Positions 21,322 through 21,455 of a DNA stretch of 21,455 nt are shown here, one piece after another (positions within the stretch are counted from its first letter, which is position 1; each line of letters begins with the position of its first letter). Made by a program: the position numbers and the translations under genes. Location: contig CAZSIV010000039.1 in NCBI GenBank assembly GCA_964607135.1, positions 1 through 21,455 of the forward strand, read 5' to 3'. The stretch is from Metaruminococcus_A sp964607135. Its GTDB lineage: Bacteria > Bacillota > Clostridia > Oscillospirales > Ruminococcaceae. The notes beneath the pieces are model-generated. The model was not told where the DNA came from. It saw nothing but the letters and a program-made list of their open reading frames with translations, and searched no databases.

Positions 21322-21404
21322 TTGGGGAAGGCACTCCCCAACGAGTATCTGTCCAGGGTGGAAGATGAAGCGAATGCGGAATCTGGGACCCTGGACGATA
21401 CTTG
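21322..21404. other. Candidate origin of transfer (oriT) with two hairpins
   Basis: Hairpin 1: TTGGGGA (21322-21328) pairs with TCCCCAA (21335-21341), 6-nt loop. Hairpin 2: AGTATC (21344-21349), a bulged T, and GTCCAGGGT (21351-21359) pair with ACCCTGGAC (21388-21396) and GATACT (21397-21402), closed outside by CG/TG, with a 28-nt loop. No gene is seen in 21212-21455. The position upstream of mobC and the relaxase is where mob-type oriT sites usually lie. The nic site is not identified. Confidence 0.5.
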
Positions 21405-21455
21405 CTCTTAAAAAGTGGCGGCTTCCTCTGTGCTGGCTTCCGTCAATACCTTTAG

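Larger units (their letters stand above)
14827..21455. mobile_element. One end of an integrative conjugative/mobilizable element
   Basis: A continuous minus-strand block of mobC, MobP relaxase, an unknown gene, repA-like, dnaC-like, tnpW and a large serine recombinase, with a candidate oriT upstream. Tight overlaps and lower GC than the flanking genes mark it as acquired. The left limit lies somewhere in 14827-14955; no core repeat can be defined without the other end, which is beyond the window. Without the conjugation genes it is open whether this is an ICE (Tn1549/CTn-like backbone with a serine recombinase) or an IME. Confidence 0.85.

Overview
The window looks like chromosomal DNA of a Gram-positive Firmicute of the class Clostridia, probably close to Oscillospiraceae/Ruminococcaceae. 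The reasons are strong GGAGG-type ribosome binding sites, TTG/GTG starts, TTGNNN-N17-TATAAT promoters, Clostridia-typical families (DUF4830, DUF6062, YczE-like, an EF-G-2-like GTPase, an ECF S component) and a TnpW/serine-recombinase mobile element. No rRNA, tRNA or CRISPR array was seen. Species-level placement is not possible by eye.

Layout. Bases 1-4000: a small two-helix membrane protein (+), a 36-bp palindrome terminator, a divergent FMN-dependent alpha-hydroxy-acid dehydrogenase-like protein (-), then a compact minus-strand operon. That operon holds two different pyridoxal/pyridoxamine kinases flanking one ECF S component, which suggests vitamin B6 import and trapping by phosphorylation. 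Bases 4000-11250: a 58-aa basic protein (+) with a hairpin touching its Shine-Dalgarno and a terminator starting in its stop codon, then minus-strand genes for a DUF4830 protein, an EF-G-2-like GTPase, a small secreted or lipoprotein-like protein, a large protein with the P-type ATPase layout but no catalytic motif, and RlmB. Bases 11240-11833: a roughly 600-bp gene-free stretch packed with related hairpin repeats. Bases 11834-14826: a small tail-anchored protein, a gene-free stretch with four DnaA-box-like sites and a 19-bp inverted repeat, a DUF6062 zinc-knuckle protein, a YczE-like membrane protein and a divergent OGG1-type DNA glycosylase.

Bases about 14830 to the window end: one end of an integrative (conjugative or mobilizable) element, all on the minus strand and more AT-rich than the chromosome. 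In transcription order it holds a candidate oriT with long hairpins, two perfect 36-bp direct repeats, mobC, a MobP-type relaxase, an unrecognised 173-aa protein, a RepA-type initiator, a DnaC-like helicase loader, tnpW and a large serine recombinase. The genes overlap or abut, so processing (mobC/relaxase), replication (RepA/DnaC-like) and excision/integration (recombinase) probably form one or two operons. The far end lies outside the window.

The least ordinary items are the catalytically degenerate P-type ATPase-like protein, the hairpin-repeat array in which three homologous units keep their stems while changing the paired bases, and the DnaA-box-like cluster. All functions are inferred from reading the sequence; no database search was run.
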